Positions 25,462-35,983 are shown, numbered from the stretch's first letter. The stretch is DNA of 60,391 nucleotides from Laspinema palackyanum D2c (GCF_025370875.1 NZ_JAMXFD010000032.1:1-60391); one strand, 5' to 3'. The notes: generated by a model from the letters alone, not told the origin. Numbers and translations are program-made.

Positions 25462-25689
25462 TTATTGCGGAGTCTGCTGGAGTTCCGGTCGTTCTTCCGC
25501 GATGATCGCCCCTTCTACCGGACAAACTTGTACACAAATCCCGCAGTCAATACAAGTGGCAAAATCAATCCAATACCAATCGGTCCCCTTAACATTTTTC
25601 CCCGGACCCTCATGAATGCAGGCAACGGGACAGGCATCGACACAATCGGCGACGCCTTCGCAGGTGTTGGTTACTATGGTATGTGGCAC
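25462..25689 (-). CDS. Bacterial-type ferredoxin with two Fe-S cluster motifs
   Basis: The 75-residue protein has CEGVADCVDACPVAC near the N-terminus and the canonical CIDCGICVQVCP in the second half, so it should carry two cubane-type clusters. The first motif has non-standard spacing (C-x5-C-x3-C-x3-C), as in ferredoxins that may hold a [3Fe-4S] or [4Fe-4S] cluster there. It is a small cytoplasmic electron carrier. Similar proteins are widespread in cyanobacteria; the partner enzyme is not indicated by the neighbours. Confidence 0.9.
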   Translation of the reverse strand: MPHTIVTNTCEGVADCVDACPVACIHEGPGKNVKGTDWYWIDFATCIDCGICVQVCPVEGAIIAEERPELQQTPQ

Positions 25690-25794
25690 GGCGTTCCCTC
25701 TCTTACAGATTAATTTCCAGTCCAGATATAGACTGGTCTATCAATCTTGGATCTTAATCGAAAACGGGACGGCATGAGCAAACAGTCCCTAGGA

Positions 25795-28700
25795 CTAGGG
25801 CTCAACCACTTCACAGGGAAGAATCACGGTAAAACGGGACCCCCACAGGGGTTGACTTTCTACGGAGATTTCCCCCCCCATCATTTGACAGAAGTGTTGA
25901 CTAATGGCGAGTCCCAATCCGGTGCCCCCATACTCCCGCGTGGTTGAGGCATCCCCTTGCATGAAGGGTTTGAACAGATGCTGTCGTTGTTCGGGGGTAA
26001 TGCCGATGCCGGTATCGGCGATCGCAAACTGAATCCAAGAGGAGGGGGTTCCGTTAGAGGCAGAGCGCATTGCCCCGTTTGTGGGACAAAATAAGACAAC
26101 CGAAAGGGTAATCTCACCATTTTTAGTAAATTTGGCGGCATTGCTGAGAAGATTCAGCAGAATTTGACGGACTTTCGTCAAGTCAGCATACATCATCCCC
26201 AAATTGCGATCGCACTCCACCCCCAGGGTATTCTCATTTCGTTCCACCAAAGGTTGAGCGGTACTCACCACATTTTCAATCAACTCATTGATATTAAAAT
26301 CCTCCAAATACAAATCCATTTTTCCGGCTTCGATTTTGGAGATATCCAGAATATCGTTAATTAACACGAGCAAATGATTTCCTGACTTGCGAATTTTCTC
26401 CAAATCGGGAACCAAATCCGTATAGCCCACATCATCGGCTTCTTCTTGGAGCATTTCGCTATAACCGATAATCGCATTCAGGGGCGTTCGCAATTCATGG
26501 CTCATATTAGCCAGGAACATACTTTTAGAGCGATTGGCCGTTTCCGCAGCGTAGGCAGCCTCTTGGAGAGCGAGTTGTGCTTGCTTGCGATCGCTGATAT
26601 CCATCACAGTGCCAATGCTTCTAACCGCTTGTCCCGTGGCATTGCGAAGCACTTCCCCTTGAGCACTCAACCAGCGCAATTCCCCCGTTTCCAGGCGAAT
26701 GCGTTGTTCGATTTCAAACCGTTCTGAGGTGGAGGAAAGAATTTCAGCGATCGCCTCCTCAACCCGGTTTCTATCCTCCGGGTCAATGGCTTCCAAATAG
26801 GTCTCATACTTCCCATCAAAGGAACCCGGAACGAAACCATAAAGCGCTTCCATCTCAGCAGAACCTGTTAGTTTATGATTGAGAATATCCCAATCCCAGG
26901 TTCCCATTCGCGCCGCAATTAAGCATTGCCGAAGTTGGTCTTTGCTGGCTTTTAAGGCAATTTGAACCTGTTCCCGATGGGCCACCTCAACTTGCAGGCG
27001 ATCGTTTGCTTCTTTTAAAAACGCCGTCCGTTCCTCCACCCGTTGTTCTAATTCATCTTTGGACTGTTGCAGTGCAGTCTCGGCATTCTTGCGTTCCGTA
27101 ATATCCCGACTAATCCCAATCATCCCCACAATTTCCCCATTCGGGTCAAAAAAGGGAGTTTGAATGGTTTCGAGCCAGGTTTTGCTCCCATCAAACTGCT
27201 CCACTTGCTCCTCCATTCGCAAGAGTTGACCTTCGGCTAAAATACGCCGGTCAATTTCAGCACAAATTTTCGCGGCTTCTGGGGGAAACAGTTGCTCATC
27301 AGTTTTGCCAATAATCTCGCTTTCCTCTCGGGCGGCAAAACGCTGAAACGCTTTATTTACCCGTTGATATACCCTTTGTTTATCTTTATAAAAAATTAAA
27401 TCGGGAATTGAATCGATTAGAGACCGCAGTAAAGCCCGTTCTTGTCGGAGTGCTTGTTCGGTTTGCTTGAGTTCGGTGATATCAATTCCCACACAAACCG
27501 CTGATTTTCCGTGATTGTATTTTTCGACCCCCACCAAATATTGCCGGAGATTTCCTTCAATGTCTAAGCCAATTTCTGCGGTAGTTTTATGGAGAGAACT
27601 TTGAAAGAATTGCTGTAAGAAGTGGGGGAATTCTTTGCGAGTTTGGAGAAATCCTACCGGATGATTGACAAACTCGGCCGGCGATCGCCCGAACAAATTC
27701 GCCAGATAGCGGTTGACCCCGAGGTAGCGTAAATCTGACGCAATCCAAGAGACACATCCGGGGACGGTATCTAACACCGCTTGTAGGCGATCGAGCGCTT
27801 TTTCTAAGTTGAGTCTAGCTTGAGCGCGATCGCTGGCTTCTAACCCCAAGGCGACACAATCAGCTAGGGATGCGGCAAAGTTTTCCTCTTCTACCCGCCA
27901 TTGGCGAGGGGAGCCAATATGTTCCAGACAGATCACCCCCACCATTTGTCCCCCCACCCGAATCGGTGCATCTAACATGGAGGTAATCCCCAAGGGAATC
28001 AGATAACCCTCGGTAAATTCCCGGGTTGTGGGGTCTTCTTGAGCCTGATCTGCGGCCAAGATCCGTTCCTGTTCGATGGTTTGAAAATACACCGGATAGT
28101 CAATGGCGGTGAGTTCAAGTCCGGCAGAATGTTTCTGGGGGGAGCGTTCGTAAAGTTCCATACAGTGAATCGCCCTGCGGTCTTCCGTATATAACCAGAT
28201 ACTAGCCCGTTCCACTGGCAGGGTCTGGCTCACCGCTTCAGTGATTTGTTCCAGGGAGGCTTGTAAATCTCCCTGGTTGAGGCTGGGACTTTTCGCCAAC
28301 TCTCCGAGGACCCGACTATATTGACGCAGGCGATTCTCCCGTCGCCGCAAGGAGGCTTCAGCGCGTTTTTGTTCGGTGATATTGCTAAAGGTACAGAGGA
28401 CCTGTTCGACTCCGCCATTCGAGGCGATTTGCGGATTGGCATTAACCAGCAACCATTTATCGCAATCGAGTTCGCCATTACAGGAGAGGAAGGAGTCCGG
28501 AATGCCAGGGGGATTGGGGGTGAGAGGAGACTGAACCCCGATGCCGATGATCACTTGAGTGGGGGATTGGGTGGCGATCGCCTCCATGATGGGACATTTT
28601 CCTGGCGCAAAGGGGGTGCAGTCTTCTTGCAACAGATGAGGATTGTCACAGAACAAGGGCCTGCCCATGACTGCCGCTTCATCCAGACTCAGCAGGGTCA

Positions 28701-28932
28701 AGGCAACAGGATTGGTGACGAGGACCTCGCCTTCAGGTCCCGTCAACACGACCCCAACATCCATCTGGGCGATCAGATTCAGGAACTGGGGTTCAAAGGA
28801 CCCCGGACTGTCCTGGCTTGGGTTGGGGGGCTGGAATTGGCGAGCGATCGCCAGGGAGAGTCCGGGAATCACTCGGCTAATTCCGATGCCAATGCCGATG
28901 CCTATGGTGAGCGAAATCGCAACCCAAATCAT
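25795..28932 (-). CDS. PAS/GAF sensor histidine kinase
   Basis: This is a 1045-residue kinase. It has an N-terminal hydrophobic anchor (about 2-28), a PAS-like region (about 45-185), a GAF domain (about 215-370), three further PAS units (roughly 385-490, 500-620 and 670-790) with coiled linkers, then HisKA with [14 protein letters not shown] and an HATPase domain ([29 protein letters not shown]). It has no receiver of its own and no response regulator next to it. The several PAS/GAF domains suggest soluble ligand, redox or light input, but no bilin-binding Cys-His signature is evident. The upstream glycine/isoleucine-alternating stretch in the anchor comes from a short DNA repeat. Confidence 0.92.
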   Translation of the reverse strand: MIWVAISLTIGIGIGIGISRVIPGLSLAIARQFQPPNPSQDSPGSFEPQFLNLIAQMDVGVVLTGPEGEVLVTNPVALTLLSLDEAAVMGRPLFCDNPHLLQEDCTPFAPGKCPIMEAIATQSPTQVIIGIGVQSPLTPNPPGIPDSFLSCNGELDCDKWLLVNANPQIASNGGVEQVLCTFSNITEQKRAEASLRRRENRLRQYSRVLGELAKSPSLNQGDLQASLEQITEAVSQTLPVERASIWLYTEDRRAIHCMELYERSPQKHSAGLELTAIDYPVYFQTIEQERILAADQAQEDPTTREFTEGYLIPLGITSMLDAPIRVGGQMVGVICLEHIGSPRQWRVEEENFAASLADCVALGLEASDRAQARLNLEKALDRLQAVLDTVPGCVSWIASDLRYLGVNRYLANLFGRSPAEFVNHPVGFLQTRKEFPHFLQQFFQSSLHKTTAEIGLDIEGNLRQYLVGVEKYNHGKSAVCVGIDITELKQTEQALRQERALLRSLIDSIPDLIFYKDKQRVYQRVNKAFQRFAAREESEIIGKTDEQLFPPEAAKICAEIDRRILAEGQLLRMEEQVEQFDGSKTWLETIQTPFFDPNGEIVGMIGISRDITERKNAETALQQSKDELEQRVEERTAFLKEANDRLQVEVAHREQVQIALKASKDQLRQCLIAARMGTWDWDILNHKLTGSAEMEALYGFVPGSFDGKYETYLEAIDPEDRNRVEEAIAEILSSTSERFEIEQRIRLETGELRWLSAQGEVLRNATGQAVRSIGTVMDISDRKQAQLALQEAAYAAETANRSKSMFLANMSHELRTPLNAIIGYSEMLQEEADDVGYTDLVPDLEKIRKSGNHLLVLINDILDISKIEAGKMDLYLEDFNINELIENVVSTAQPLVERNENTLGVECDRNLGMMYADLTKVRQILLNLLSNAAKFTKNGEITLSVVLFCPTNGAMRSASNGTPSSWIQFAIADTGIGITPEQRQHLFKPFMQGDASTTREYGGTGLGLAISQHFCQMMGGEISVESQPLWGSRFTVILPCEVVEP

Positions 28933-29014
28933 GAATTAACTCCTACAGATTGATTCCATTTTTGGGAGGTCCTCCCCCTAGGAACACCCCCTGGATTCGT
29001 TAGATGCTTACGGG

Positions 29015-30250
29015 TTATCCGAGGATTTCGATTTCGGCGTTCCCATCCCCTTCAATCCAAGCAATTTGGGCAATCCGGCGATCTCGTGCATATTGGCGAA
29101 CCGCTGACTGACTGGAGTAGGGAGACAGATCCAGTTCTACAGGGATGTCCTCCCCATTCTGACGCAGGGTTTGCGCGTGAGCAAAGGCAGGCGCATAGGC
29201 GCGAGGGCTGGTTGGCACCACTAAGGTATGAGGGGCTGGGGTTGTCGTCGGCAATTGACCCGTTTGCAGCAGGATTTGATGCAAGTTTTCTAGCTTGAGA
29301 GCAAAGCCAATCCCTGGAATCATTTCTCCTTGGGGATGATAGAGACTTAAGAGGCGATCGTAACGCCCTCCCTGTCCGAGGGATTGCGGTCCGAACTCGG
29401 TTTCGCTGACCACTTCAAAGACAATGCCGGTGTAGTAATCCATCGGTTGAATCAGACTCAAATCCAGGATGGGACCCTCTTGGGTGGCCCCGTTGCTGAG
29501 AGAAGATTCCGCTAACAAGTCAATTAAGGATTTGAGATTTTCCAGAGTTTCCCGTTCCCCGGGTTCCAATTCCAATTGACCCACCCGCTGCAAGACATCC
29601 TCGGGACGACCCCGGAGATCTAACAAAAATAAGGCCCGTTCCTGTTGTTCGGGGGTTAAGGGGAGGGCTTCGAGGGTGAGGCGATCGAGTTGGGCGATCG
29701 CCTGGCGGACTTTAGGTTTCAGTGGGTCCGGGAAGATCCGGAGTAAGGAGCGAGTTAACCCAGCTTCCCCTAAAACCAGCCGCCATTGGTTCAGTCCCAG
29801 ACTCTGCAAACAGTCTTGCAAGAGCAATAAGATTTCTGCATCCGCCAGCAATCCACCCACTCCCAGCAGTTCTACCCCCGCTTGATAAAATTCCTGCTGG
29901 CTACCGTGGGAGTTGTTTTTGCTACGGCGAAATACATTGGCATTGTAATAAAGCCGTTGAGGAAAGGTGGTGTCCGCCATTCGGGTGACAGCAGTGCGGG
30001 CGATCGAAGCCGTCAGTTCGGGACGGAGGGCCAAGGGGCTATCCTCCTCCCGTTCCTGAAGTTGGATCACCGTTGACTGGGCGATCGCGCCTCCAGCCAT
30101 TAGGGTATCCAACCGTTCTACCGTTGAGGTGATAATCCTGTGATACCCCCACCCTTCAAATACCGGGCGCAGTCGCTTTTCTATCCAGCGTTTTTGGGTC
30201 ACGTCAAGGGGTAGTAAATCCCTAGCCCCGGCTGGAGGTTGATGAATCAT
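29015..30250 (-). CDS. hisZ: ATP phosphoribosyltransferase regulatory subunit
   Basis: HisZ is a catalytically dead relative of histidyl-tRNA synthetase that regulates short-form HisG in histidine synthesis. The 411-residue protein keeps the class II synthetase core: GARDLLPL, the motif 2 region with LRPELTASIARTAVTRM and RLYYNANVFRR, and SLGQGGRYDRLL. It lacks a normal anticodon-binding end. HisG is not in the window. The start ATG overlaps the stop of the J-domain gene by four bases, so the pair is translationally coupled. It could be mistaken for HisS, but the C-terminus and length favour HisZ. Confidence 0.9.
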   Translation of the reverse strand: MIHQPPAGARDLLPLDVTQKRWIEKRLRPVFEGWGYHRIITSTVERLDTLMAGGAIAQSTVIQLQEREEDSPLALRPELTASIARTAVTRMADTTFPQRLYYNANVFRRSKNNSHGSQQEFYQAGVELLGVGGLLADAEILLLLQDCLQSLGLNQWRLVLGEAGLTRSLLRIFPDPLKPKVRQAIAQLDRLTLEALPLTPEQQERALFLLDLRGRPEDVLQRVGQLELEPGERETLENLKSLIDLLAESSLSNGATQEGPILDLSLIQPMDYYTGIVFEVVSETEFGPQSLGQGGRYDRLLSLYHPQGEMIPGIGFALKLENLHQILLQTGQLPTTTPAPHTLVVPTSPRAYAPAFAHAQTLRQNGEDIPVELDLSPYSSQSAVRQYARDRRIAQIAWIEGDGNAEIEILG

Positions 30251-31200
30251 TTTTTCTTTTTCCCACCCAACAAACTACCGAAGAATGCCGCTAAGGGAGA
30301 TTTTTTATCTTTCTCTTTCGCGGCTTTTTGAATCTGCTTTTGCAGTCCTTTTTGCGCCTCTAAAGCTGATTCTTCTTGCGGATTCAACTTCAGAGCTTGA
30401 TTGATATGAACTTTAGCCAAGGTACTTTGATTCTTCTTCAGATATGCTTGGCCAAGCAATCCATGAGCCCGACTATTTTTAGGTTGAATTTTCAACCCTT
30501 CTTTTAGCTCATTCACGGCCCCATCGAAATCTCCCCCGGCGATGAAATTTTCCGCCCGACGGCAATAATTATCGATTTTTGAGGGAGCGGATTTTTCAGG
30601 ATCTGCCTTCGTTTCCGCCGCCACAGGTTGTTGAGTTGGACTCTCTTCGGCTTTCTTTTTGCCAGAGGCGGCAGATTTGGCCGTTTTTTTATCAGAAGTA
30701 GGCTTGCCCACCGTTTCCCCTTGGCTTTCTTTGCGTTGCAGGTAGACCAAATTTAGCTCGCTAAGTTGTCCAATTGTCTCCAGGGTTTGACTCAGGGTTT
30801 CATAAGCCTGTTTCCCCAGTTTGGCGACCGATTCTTTATAGTCTGTTTCCAGATTTGGGGACTTTAATAACTGTTGAGCCGCTTCACTTTTGAGCTTAAC
30901 TTTATCTTTTTCCTGCACCAATCGTTTGCCCATCATCCCCAGCAAAACACCATATTCGGCACGAGTGCTTTCGTTGGTGAGTTTGCTGTAAGCCGGATTG
31001 GCCAATTTTGACAAAATCTGGGTCGCGAGTTTTTTATCCGCTGGACTTTCTGCCTTAGAACTGTCTGGATGCAGTCTTCTGGCAATGAGCATATAGCGTT
31101 TGCGGATTGTATTAAAATCCGCATCTAGTGGCACCCCCAAGATGGCATGGTGGTCCTCGAAATCAAATTGAAATAAGCCTTGCTTGATGTTTAAAGACAT
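30247..31200 (-). CDS. J-domain protein with TPR tail
   Basis: The first 85 residues form a J domain, FDFEDHHAILGVPLDADFNTIRKRY, with the key HPD tripeptide in RRLHPDSS, so it should stimulate a DnaK ATPase. A charged Lys/Ala/Glu-rich linker follows (about 155-215), then two or three TPRs (about 215-290) and a Lys-rich end. It has no Gly/Phe or zinc-finger region, so it is a class C J-protein, probably with its own clients. It overlaps hisZ by four bases. This coupling looks like genome compaction rather than shared function. Confidence 0.85.
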   Translation of the reverse strand: MSLNIKQGLFQFDFEDHHAILGVPLDADFNTIRKRYMLIARRLHPDSSKAESPADKKLATQILSKLANPAYSKLTNESTRAEYGVLLGMMGKRLVQEKDKVKLKSEAAQQLLKSPNLETDYKESVAKLGKQAYETLSQTLETIGQLSELNLVYLQRKESQGETVGKPTSDKKTAKSAASGKKKAEESPTQQPVAAETKADPEKSAPSKIDNYCRRAENFIAGGDFDGAVNELKEGLKIQPKNSRAHGLLGQAYLKKNQSTLAKVHINQALKLNPQEESALEAQKGLQKQIQKAAKEKDKKSPLAAFFGSLLGGKKKK

Positions 31201-31422
31201 AGTAATATGCCCATCCCCTGGCTGTAACCTTATCTTTAGTGTACTTCGCCCTTGTCATTGCAGGGCGATCGCTATCACCTTTGCCCCCATAATCGGGACA
31301 AAGGCAGTCTTCTATGGCGATCGCCTCCCAAACCTGAACCATTAACCGAGTCAGCAACAGAGCACTTTTATCAAAAACCCGAGACGGGTCAGACCCCGAA
31401 AATGCCGGAATTTCACCTAAAA

Positions 31423-32250
31423 TCAGGAATTGGCCCACCGTTCTAAGGGTTTAACCTGGAGGAGTTCCTGACTCAGACTCTCATGCAGTTTCCCGTTGGT
31501 GGCTAAAATTCGTCCCGATTCAATTTTCCAGGGACTGCCATCATAGGCGGTGATTTTTCCTCCCGCTTCCGATAAAATCACCACCCCAGCAGCCAAATCC
31601 CAGGGAGAGAGTCCCCGTTCCCAGTATCCATCCAAACGCCCGCAACTGACGTAACAGAGGTCGATGGAAGCCGATCCGCTGCGCCGGACTCCTTGGGTGA
31701 GATGAGTCAGATGACAAAATTCGGCATAGTTATTATCTGGGGTTTCCCGGCGATCGTAGGCAAACCCTGTCACTAATAAGCTGTTTCGCAATTCTACGGT
31801 TTCGGAGACGCGAATCGGTTGCCGATTCCGGGTGGCTCCCAGTCCCTTAGCGGCCCTAAATAATTCGTTATGGAAAGGGTCAAATACGACCCCCACTTGA
31901 GGAATGCCATCAATCAACAAGCCGATAGAGACGCCAAAGGGGGGATATTGATGGGCAAAATTCGTGGTCCCATCCAAGGGGTCGATCGCCCACAGATACT
32001 GGCTGGTGCTGTCTCCCAGTTTGCCACTTTCTTCGGCGAGGATGCCATGTTCAGGAACGTGCCGTCTGAGGACCTCTAAAATCGCTTTCTCCGAGGCTTT
32101 ATCGGCGGCGGTGACTAAATCCCCGGGTCGTCCTTTTTCTTCGATCGCATTTAAGTTCCCCCAGTAGGATTGAACGATCGCCCCGGCATCGAGGGCCGCT
32201 TCGGTGGCAATATCGAGAAAGATTTGGAGTTGTTCGGGGGTATGACTCAT
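31423..32250 (-). CDS. Inositol monophosphatase family phosphatase
   Basis: The 275-residue Mg-dependent phosphatase has the metal-binding motifs EESG (about residue 73), WAIDPLDGTTNFAH (about 87-100) and the C-terminal SPWDLAAGVVILSEAGG. The family includes SuhB-like inositol-1-phosphatases and HisN-type histidinol-phosphate phosphatases. The sequence alone does not decide between these. HisZ lies nearby on the same strand, which makes a histidine role possible but not shown. Its ATG is at 32248-32250. Confidence 0.9.
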   Translation of the reverse strand: MSHTPEQLQIFLDIATEAALDAGAIVQSYWGNLNAIEEKGRPGDLVTAADKASEKAILEVLRRHVPEHGILAEESGKLGDSTSQYLWAIDPLDGTTNFAHQYPPFGVSIGLLIDGIPQVGVVFDPFHNELFRAAKGLGATRNRQPIRVSETVELRNSLLVTGFAYDRRETPDNNYAEFCHLTHLTQGVRRSGSASIDLCYVSCGRLDGYWERGLSPWDLAAGVVILSEAGGKITAYDGSPWKIESGRILATNGKLHESLSQELLQVKPLERWANS

Positions 32251-32311
32251 GAAACTTTTAAGATTGACAGTTGAGCGTTGAGCGTTGAGCAGGGGAATTT
32301 GAACTCAGGAT

Positions 32312-32830
32312 TTAGGGCCGGTTCTGACGAAAGTCGCTAGGATGCACGCGCAATGGGGTTTGGGAATCCCAAATTCCCTGTCCCATAATTCTGGCCTTTT
32401 CTTGGGCGTGAGTAAACCGGCGATCGTATTTGATGTTGGGCGATCGCACGGTAGCCAAAGCATATCCCCCGGCAATGAGTTCTTCATTGACCAGTTTCCC
32501 ATCCCGCCAGAGATACGCCAAATGGCGATCGTATCCGTCTTCCCTCTCTATATCCCATTCTAATAACAGGGTCTGCCCCTCAATCAGCCGTTCGAGTTCC
32601 TGTTTGGCCGCATTTCCCCAGGGATTTTGCTGCAAATCCGGTGCCTCAATGCCAATTAACCGGACTCGTTTGGCTCCACCTGATTCGCCCAAGTCCCGCA
32701 CTTCTAAGCTGTTGCCACTGAGCACCCGCTCGACCCTGACTTCTACCTGTTCGGAACCCACCGGGCCCGAACAGCTCACCAGGAACAGAAGTCCGATCCA
32801 GGATACCGGACAACGGAAAATTTTTATCAT
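32312..32830 (-). CDS. Thermonuclease-like (SNase) lipoprotein
   Basis: The N-terminus is a lipoprotein signal peptide ending in the lipobox LVSC (Cys20). A staphylococcal-nuclease OB fold follows: VERVLSGNSLEVRDLG, RVRLIGIEAPD with the first catalytic arginine, WGNAAKQELERLIEG, and YDRHLAYLW with the second arginine. The glutamate usually found between the arginines is replaced or shifted (LLLEWDIEREDGYDR). The 172-residue protein is probably tethered at the outer face of a membrane and may cleave DNA or RNA outside the cytoplasm. It lies 21 bases downstream of the 2Fe-2S ferredoxin gene. Confidence 0.85.
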   Translation of the reverse strand: MIKIFRCPVSWIGLLFLVSCSGPVGSEQVEVRVERVLSGNSLEVRDLGESGGAKRVRLIGIEAPDLQQNPWGNAAKQELERLIEGQTLLLEWDIEREDGYDRHLAYLWRDGKLVNEELIAGGYALATVRSPNIKYDRRFTHAQEKARIMGQGIWDSQTPLRVHPSDFRQNRP

Positions 32831-32851
32831 AGCTCCTGCTCCCCATCGAGT

Positions 32852-33220
32852 TTAATCCTCGTCTAAGGGCAGTCCAAACCGGACCTTACCTTTGCCAAAA
32901 TAACGCCCAAATTGGAGGTAGTACACTTCATCTTCATCTTGGGTTTCTACTTCTAAGTCGGAACGGGGATAGCTGACACACAAAAGCGCATATCCGCGAT
33001 CGCGGAGGGCGGGGGAGAGTCCCATCGCCTCCGGTTGATGGAGTTCTCCCGAGAGAACCCGCACGGCACAGGTGGTACAAGCCCCATTCCGACAGGAAAA
33101 GGGCAAATCAACCCCTTTGTTTTCACAATGTTGCAGGATATAGCGGTCTTCGGGGACTTCAACGGTTTGGCGGCTGCCATTCTGACGATTGTGGATGGTG
33201 ATGCGATAAGAACGGGTCAT
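32852..33220 (-). CDS. Plant-type 2Fe-2S ferredoxin
   Basis: The 122-residue protein has the CRNGACTTC loop and a fourth cysteine in ALLCVSYP, giving the four ligands of a [2Fe-2S] cluster. The C-terminal extension beyond the usual 97 residues (YYLQFGRYFGKGKVRFGLPLDED) and a serine-to-asparagine change in the loop separate it from photosynthetic PetF. It resembles the FdxC2/Fd2-type ferredoxins of cyanobacteria and chloroplasts. It is a soluble electron carrier whose partner is unknown. Confidence 0.9.
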   Translation of the reverse strand: MTRSYRITIHNRQNGSRQTVEVPEDRYILQHCENKGVDLPFSCRNGACTTCAVRVLSGELHQPEAMGLSPALRDRGYALLCVSYPRSDLEVETQDEDEVYYLQFGRYFGKGKVRFGLPLDED

Positions 33221-33415
33221 GGTGTGGCTCAGTAATCAATGAAGGATTCGACCAAAGGATCTAATGCTTAGGTTACGCTATCTTTGATATCCGGATCTAC
33301 CCACTCCCGGGGATGCCACGGGATTCATAAGTCCCCAAACCCTTACCCACGGGTCATTGTCCCCCCTCGAACTCGGACTCAATTGCTGGATAAAAAATTT
33401 TTTTTGGAAAAGGGT

Positions 33416-33444
33416 TTGCAAAACCGAATGGGTTCTGCTAGGAT
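33416..33444 (+). promoter_or_regulatory. Probable promoter of tRNA-Ser
   Basis: TTGCAA (33416-33421) and TAGGAT (33439-33444) are separated by 17 bases and lie about 40 bases upstream of the tRNA. Confidence 0.5.
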
Positions 33445-33486
33445 ATGATTCTTGTGGGTATAAATTTGCATAAACCCCATTTCTCT

Positions 33487-33573
33487 GGAGAGGTGGCCGA
33501 GCGGTTGAAGGCGCAGCACTGGAAATGCTGTTTAGGGGTAACTTTAACGAGGGTTCGAATCCCTCCCTCTCCG
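33487..33573 (+). tRNA. trnS-GGA: tRNA-Ser (anticodon GGA)
   Basis: The 87-base class II tRNA has the acceptor arm GGAGAGG/CCTCTCC, the D-arm GTGGCCGAGCGGTTGAAGGC, the anticodon loop CTGGAAA in the CAGCA/TGCTG stem (reading UCC/UCU), a long variable arm, and the T-arm GAGGGTTCGAATCCCTC. The 3' CCA is not encoded. G73 is the serine-type discriminator. Confidence 0.97.
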
Positions 33574-33604
33574 TTCTCACGGAACGGACATTCAAAAGAC
33601 AAAG

Positions 33605-33641
33605 AAAACCAGCGATCAGGCGATCGCTGGTTTTCTTTTTT
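33605..33641. terminator. Terminator between tRNA-Ser and transporter gene
   Basis: The perfect 13-bp stem AAAACCAGCGATC / GATCGCTGGTTTT with loop AGGC is followed by a T-run on the plus strand and preceded by A residues, so it can work in both directions. Its centre uses a HIP1-like GCGATC. Confidence 0.85.
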
Positions 33642-33677
33642 CCCCGTTTGAGAGTCTGTGAACTCCGTTGAACCGCT

Positions 33678-35513
33678 TTAGGCTCCTTGTTTTGCTGGAG
33701 CTGCGGGGACAGGGGCCGGTTTCTTTTGCTTGTTCATGTTATCAACACTAATTCCGAGCACCCACAGGGTCACAATTAGCACCCCGAGCCACTCATTCAG
33801 CCCGAGTCCTTCCCCAATAAATAGCAACGCCATTAAACTGGTCAATCCAGGACCCGTTGCCGCTACCACCGAGGCTAAAGGTGCACCAATCATGGGAATG
33901 GCAAAGTTATTCAAGGCGTAACCAATCAGGGTGGTTGTCGCTAGAGCAATACTGCCAATCCATAACTGGGTCCAATTTTCGGGTAAGACATTCCAAGTAA
34001 AGAAGTTTCCTGGTGTCGAACCCAAGATCACGAAGGGAATCGCCAAGATTAAAATCACGGAAAAGTTAATGACACTAAACGGTGCCGGATGCAATTTCAG
34101 CTTTCTGGCACTGAGTTGGGTCAAAATTACATAACCGGCAAAGGTCAACCCCGAGGCGATCGCCGTCCCAATTCCCAGGCCCAAATTTCCATCCGGTGCG
34201 CCTCCAGTCAGCCGCCCAGATACAGTCAAAAAGCATCCTAGATAAATCGTTACGGTGGCTAAAACAAAGATAAAGGTGGGTCTTGCCCCAAACAGGATCC
34301 ATGCCAAGACTGCTGTAACGGGGGGGAAAATAAAGAATAAGGTAATGGCAACCCCTGTCGGAATATTTCCCAGAGCGATATAGATAAAGAACTGGGACAT
34401 AAACAGGAATAAGCCACTGCCAATGACGATCCACAGGGACCCCCGCTTTTCAGGATTGCCCAGTTGTTTGATATCCCGCCAGGTATTGGGATACAGCAGT
34501 GGGGCCAGAATAAAGCCCATGAGCGGAACCACAAATAGCATCCGCATCCCTAGAATTAGTAGGGAATTTCCCGCTCCTGGAGCGAGGACTTGTCCCTGCC
34601 ACAATCCAAAGAGAGACTGAGGACTGAGAATCGCCCGGGTGATGATGTTTTGGAAGGAAATGGTAATCGAGGATAGCAAGGCTAGGATTAACCCGGTTAA
34701 AAAGACATTACTTTCAACGGGGGGACTGGGGACTGGGGTAGCTGGGGGAGCGGTCCGGACTTCTGCCATCGCCGCTTTTTCTGCCGCCATCCGATCGCTT
34801 TGAGTTCCGGTCCCTTCCGGGCGATCGCCTCGGTTGGTAGGAGTCCCCACAGGCAGTCCTTGTCTGCGGTTCGTGACAATCTCTGCGGTGGTTTGAACGT
34901 TAGTTGCTTCTTCCTGCAATTGGTCAATCAGGCGATCGACCAAGGTTTCTAAAATCACTTCCCCTTGCTGCTGCAACGAGTGCATTCGCCCGAGTTGCTG
35001 GGACAATGAGCTTTGATAGGTGCTCAGTTCCTGTTGCAGATTTTTAAAGGTGGTGTTCAGGGTCGTATCTAACGATGCCAACAACCGATAGGCATTTTCA
35101 TTTAAGTTTCCCGTCTGCGGCGACGACATTCCACTATTGGGGTCTAGGGTCGTTAAGGATTGCGATGGGGCCGGTGGAGCCACCATGATTTCCTTCAACC
35201 GCTCGCTCAATTCTTGTTGGAGTTGGGACGCCATCACTTGCGCGAGTTGCTTTGTCCACTGCTGCTGGGTATGCCGTCCCGGTCCCCCCTGCATTTGCCG
35301 CGATTGGATTTGCTGCTGTTGATTTTGCAGTTTTTGAATATCAGCAGTGAGGCGCGATTGTTCCGCTTGCAGTCGGGCCATGTCCCGAGCCAACTGAACG
35401 ACTATATTTTGCTGAATATCTCGAAGCTCCTGGGTCATGGAACTCAGAAGGGTTTCGATTTCTTTAGTGTTACTGTTTGTCGAGTTTTCCGGTTGATTGT
35501 CCAGTTGCCCCAT
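33678..35513 (-). CDS. EamA/DMT-family transporter with N-terminal coiled coil
   Basis: The 611-residue protein is a fusion. Residues about 12-215 are soluble, Gln/Leu-rich heptad-like coiled coil. A low-complexity linker with Pro and Thr follows to about 268. From about 270 to 595 there are ten hydrophobic segments with the inverted repeat of drug/metabolite (EamA) transporters, including GNIPTGVAITLFFIFPPVTAVL and PMIGAPLASVVAATGP. The substrate is unknown. The coiled coil should lie in the cytoplasm and could drive oligomerisation or localisation. I chose the ATG at 35513; the heptad pattern runs from the start, so the fusion is not a misread start codon. Confidence 0.85.
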   Translation of the reverse strand: MGQLDNQPENSTNSNTKEIETLLSSMTQELRDIQQNIVVQLARDMARLQAEQSRLTADIQKLQNQQQQIQSRQMQGGPGRHTQQQWTKQLAQVMASQLQQELSERLKEIMVAPPAPSQSLTTLDPNSGMSSPQTGNLNENAYRLLASLDTTLNTTFKNLQQELSTYQSSLSQQLGRMHSLQQQGEVILETLVDRLIDQLQEEATNVQTTAEIVTNRRQGLPVGTPTNRGDRPEGTGTQSDRMAAEKAAMAEVRTAPPATPVPSPPVESNVFLTGLILALLSSITISFQNIITRAILSPQSLFGLWQGQVLAPGAGNSLLILGMRMLFVVPLMGFILAPLLYPNTWRDIKQLGNPEKRGSLWIVIGSGLFLFMSQFFIYIALGNIPTGVAITLFFIFPPVTAVLAWILFGARPTFIFVLATVTIYLGCFLTVSGRLTGGAPDGNLGLGIGTAIASGLTFAGYVILTQLSARKLKLHPAPFSVINFSVILILAIPFVILGSTPGNFFTWNVLPENWTQLWIGSIALATTTLIGYALNNFAIPMIGAPLASVVAATGPGLTSLMALLFIGEGLGLNEWLGVLIVTLWVLGISVDNMNKQKKPAPVPAAPAKQGA

Positions 35514-35983
35514 TATTCTATTACCTCTAGCTTATCGATCGTAAACCAAACTAATCGCCGCTCGCTTGGCACTCCTGTGTTTTTGCTGATGGGTTGGGTT
35601 GAAATTTAATTGATTCGCTTAAGCGAATCCTGCATCCTAGCCGTTGTTTGAATCCGATGTCAAACTGAAAAATTCCCTTCAGCTTGACATTCTAATCTAA
35701 ATGAGTAAGCAGACGCACAGGTTTTGGTTGATTCTATCGAAGGTGGGTTAAATTTTCCATCAAACGCTCCAATTGTGTTAAAAAACGCAACAATTAATTT
35801 GTTATAAAAAGAAAATTATTTGACCCAGCTCGGGCTATTGCTTCTTGGGGGCGATCGCCCTAGAGTCTATCCAGAGCTTGAAACTCCCACCTTCAAGGGG
35901 CGAGTCTCAGGGAGGGGGGCTGGATTTTCCCCCTACTGCTGAACTCAGGGATTCTTGACGTTTGTCCCCCGAGGGCGATCGCC
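35514..35983. other. Gap with no recognised gene
   Basis: It holds an inverted GCTTAAGC/GATTCGCTTAAGCGAATC palindrome at about 35612-35629 and several HIP1-like sites. There is no coding frame. It lies between two minus-strand genes and should carry the promoter of the EamA transporter gene. Confidence 0.5.
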
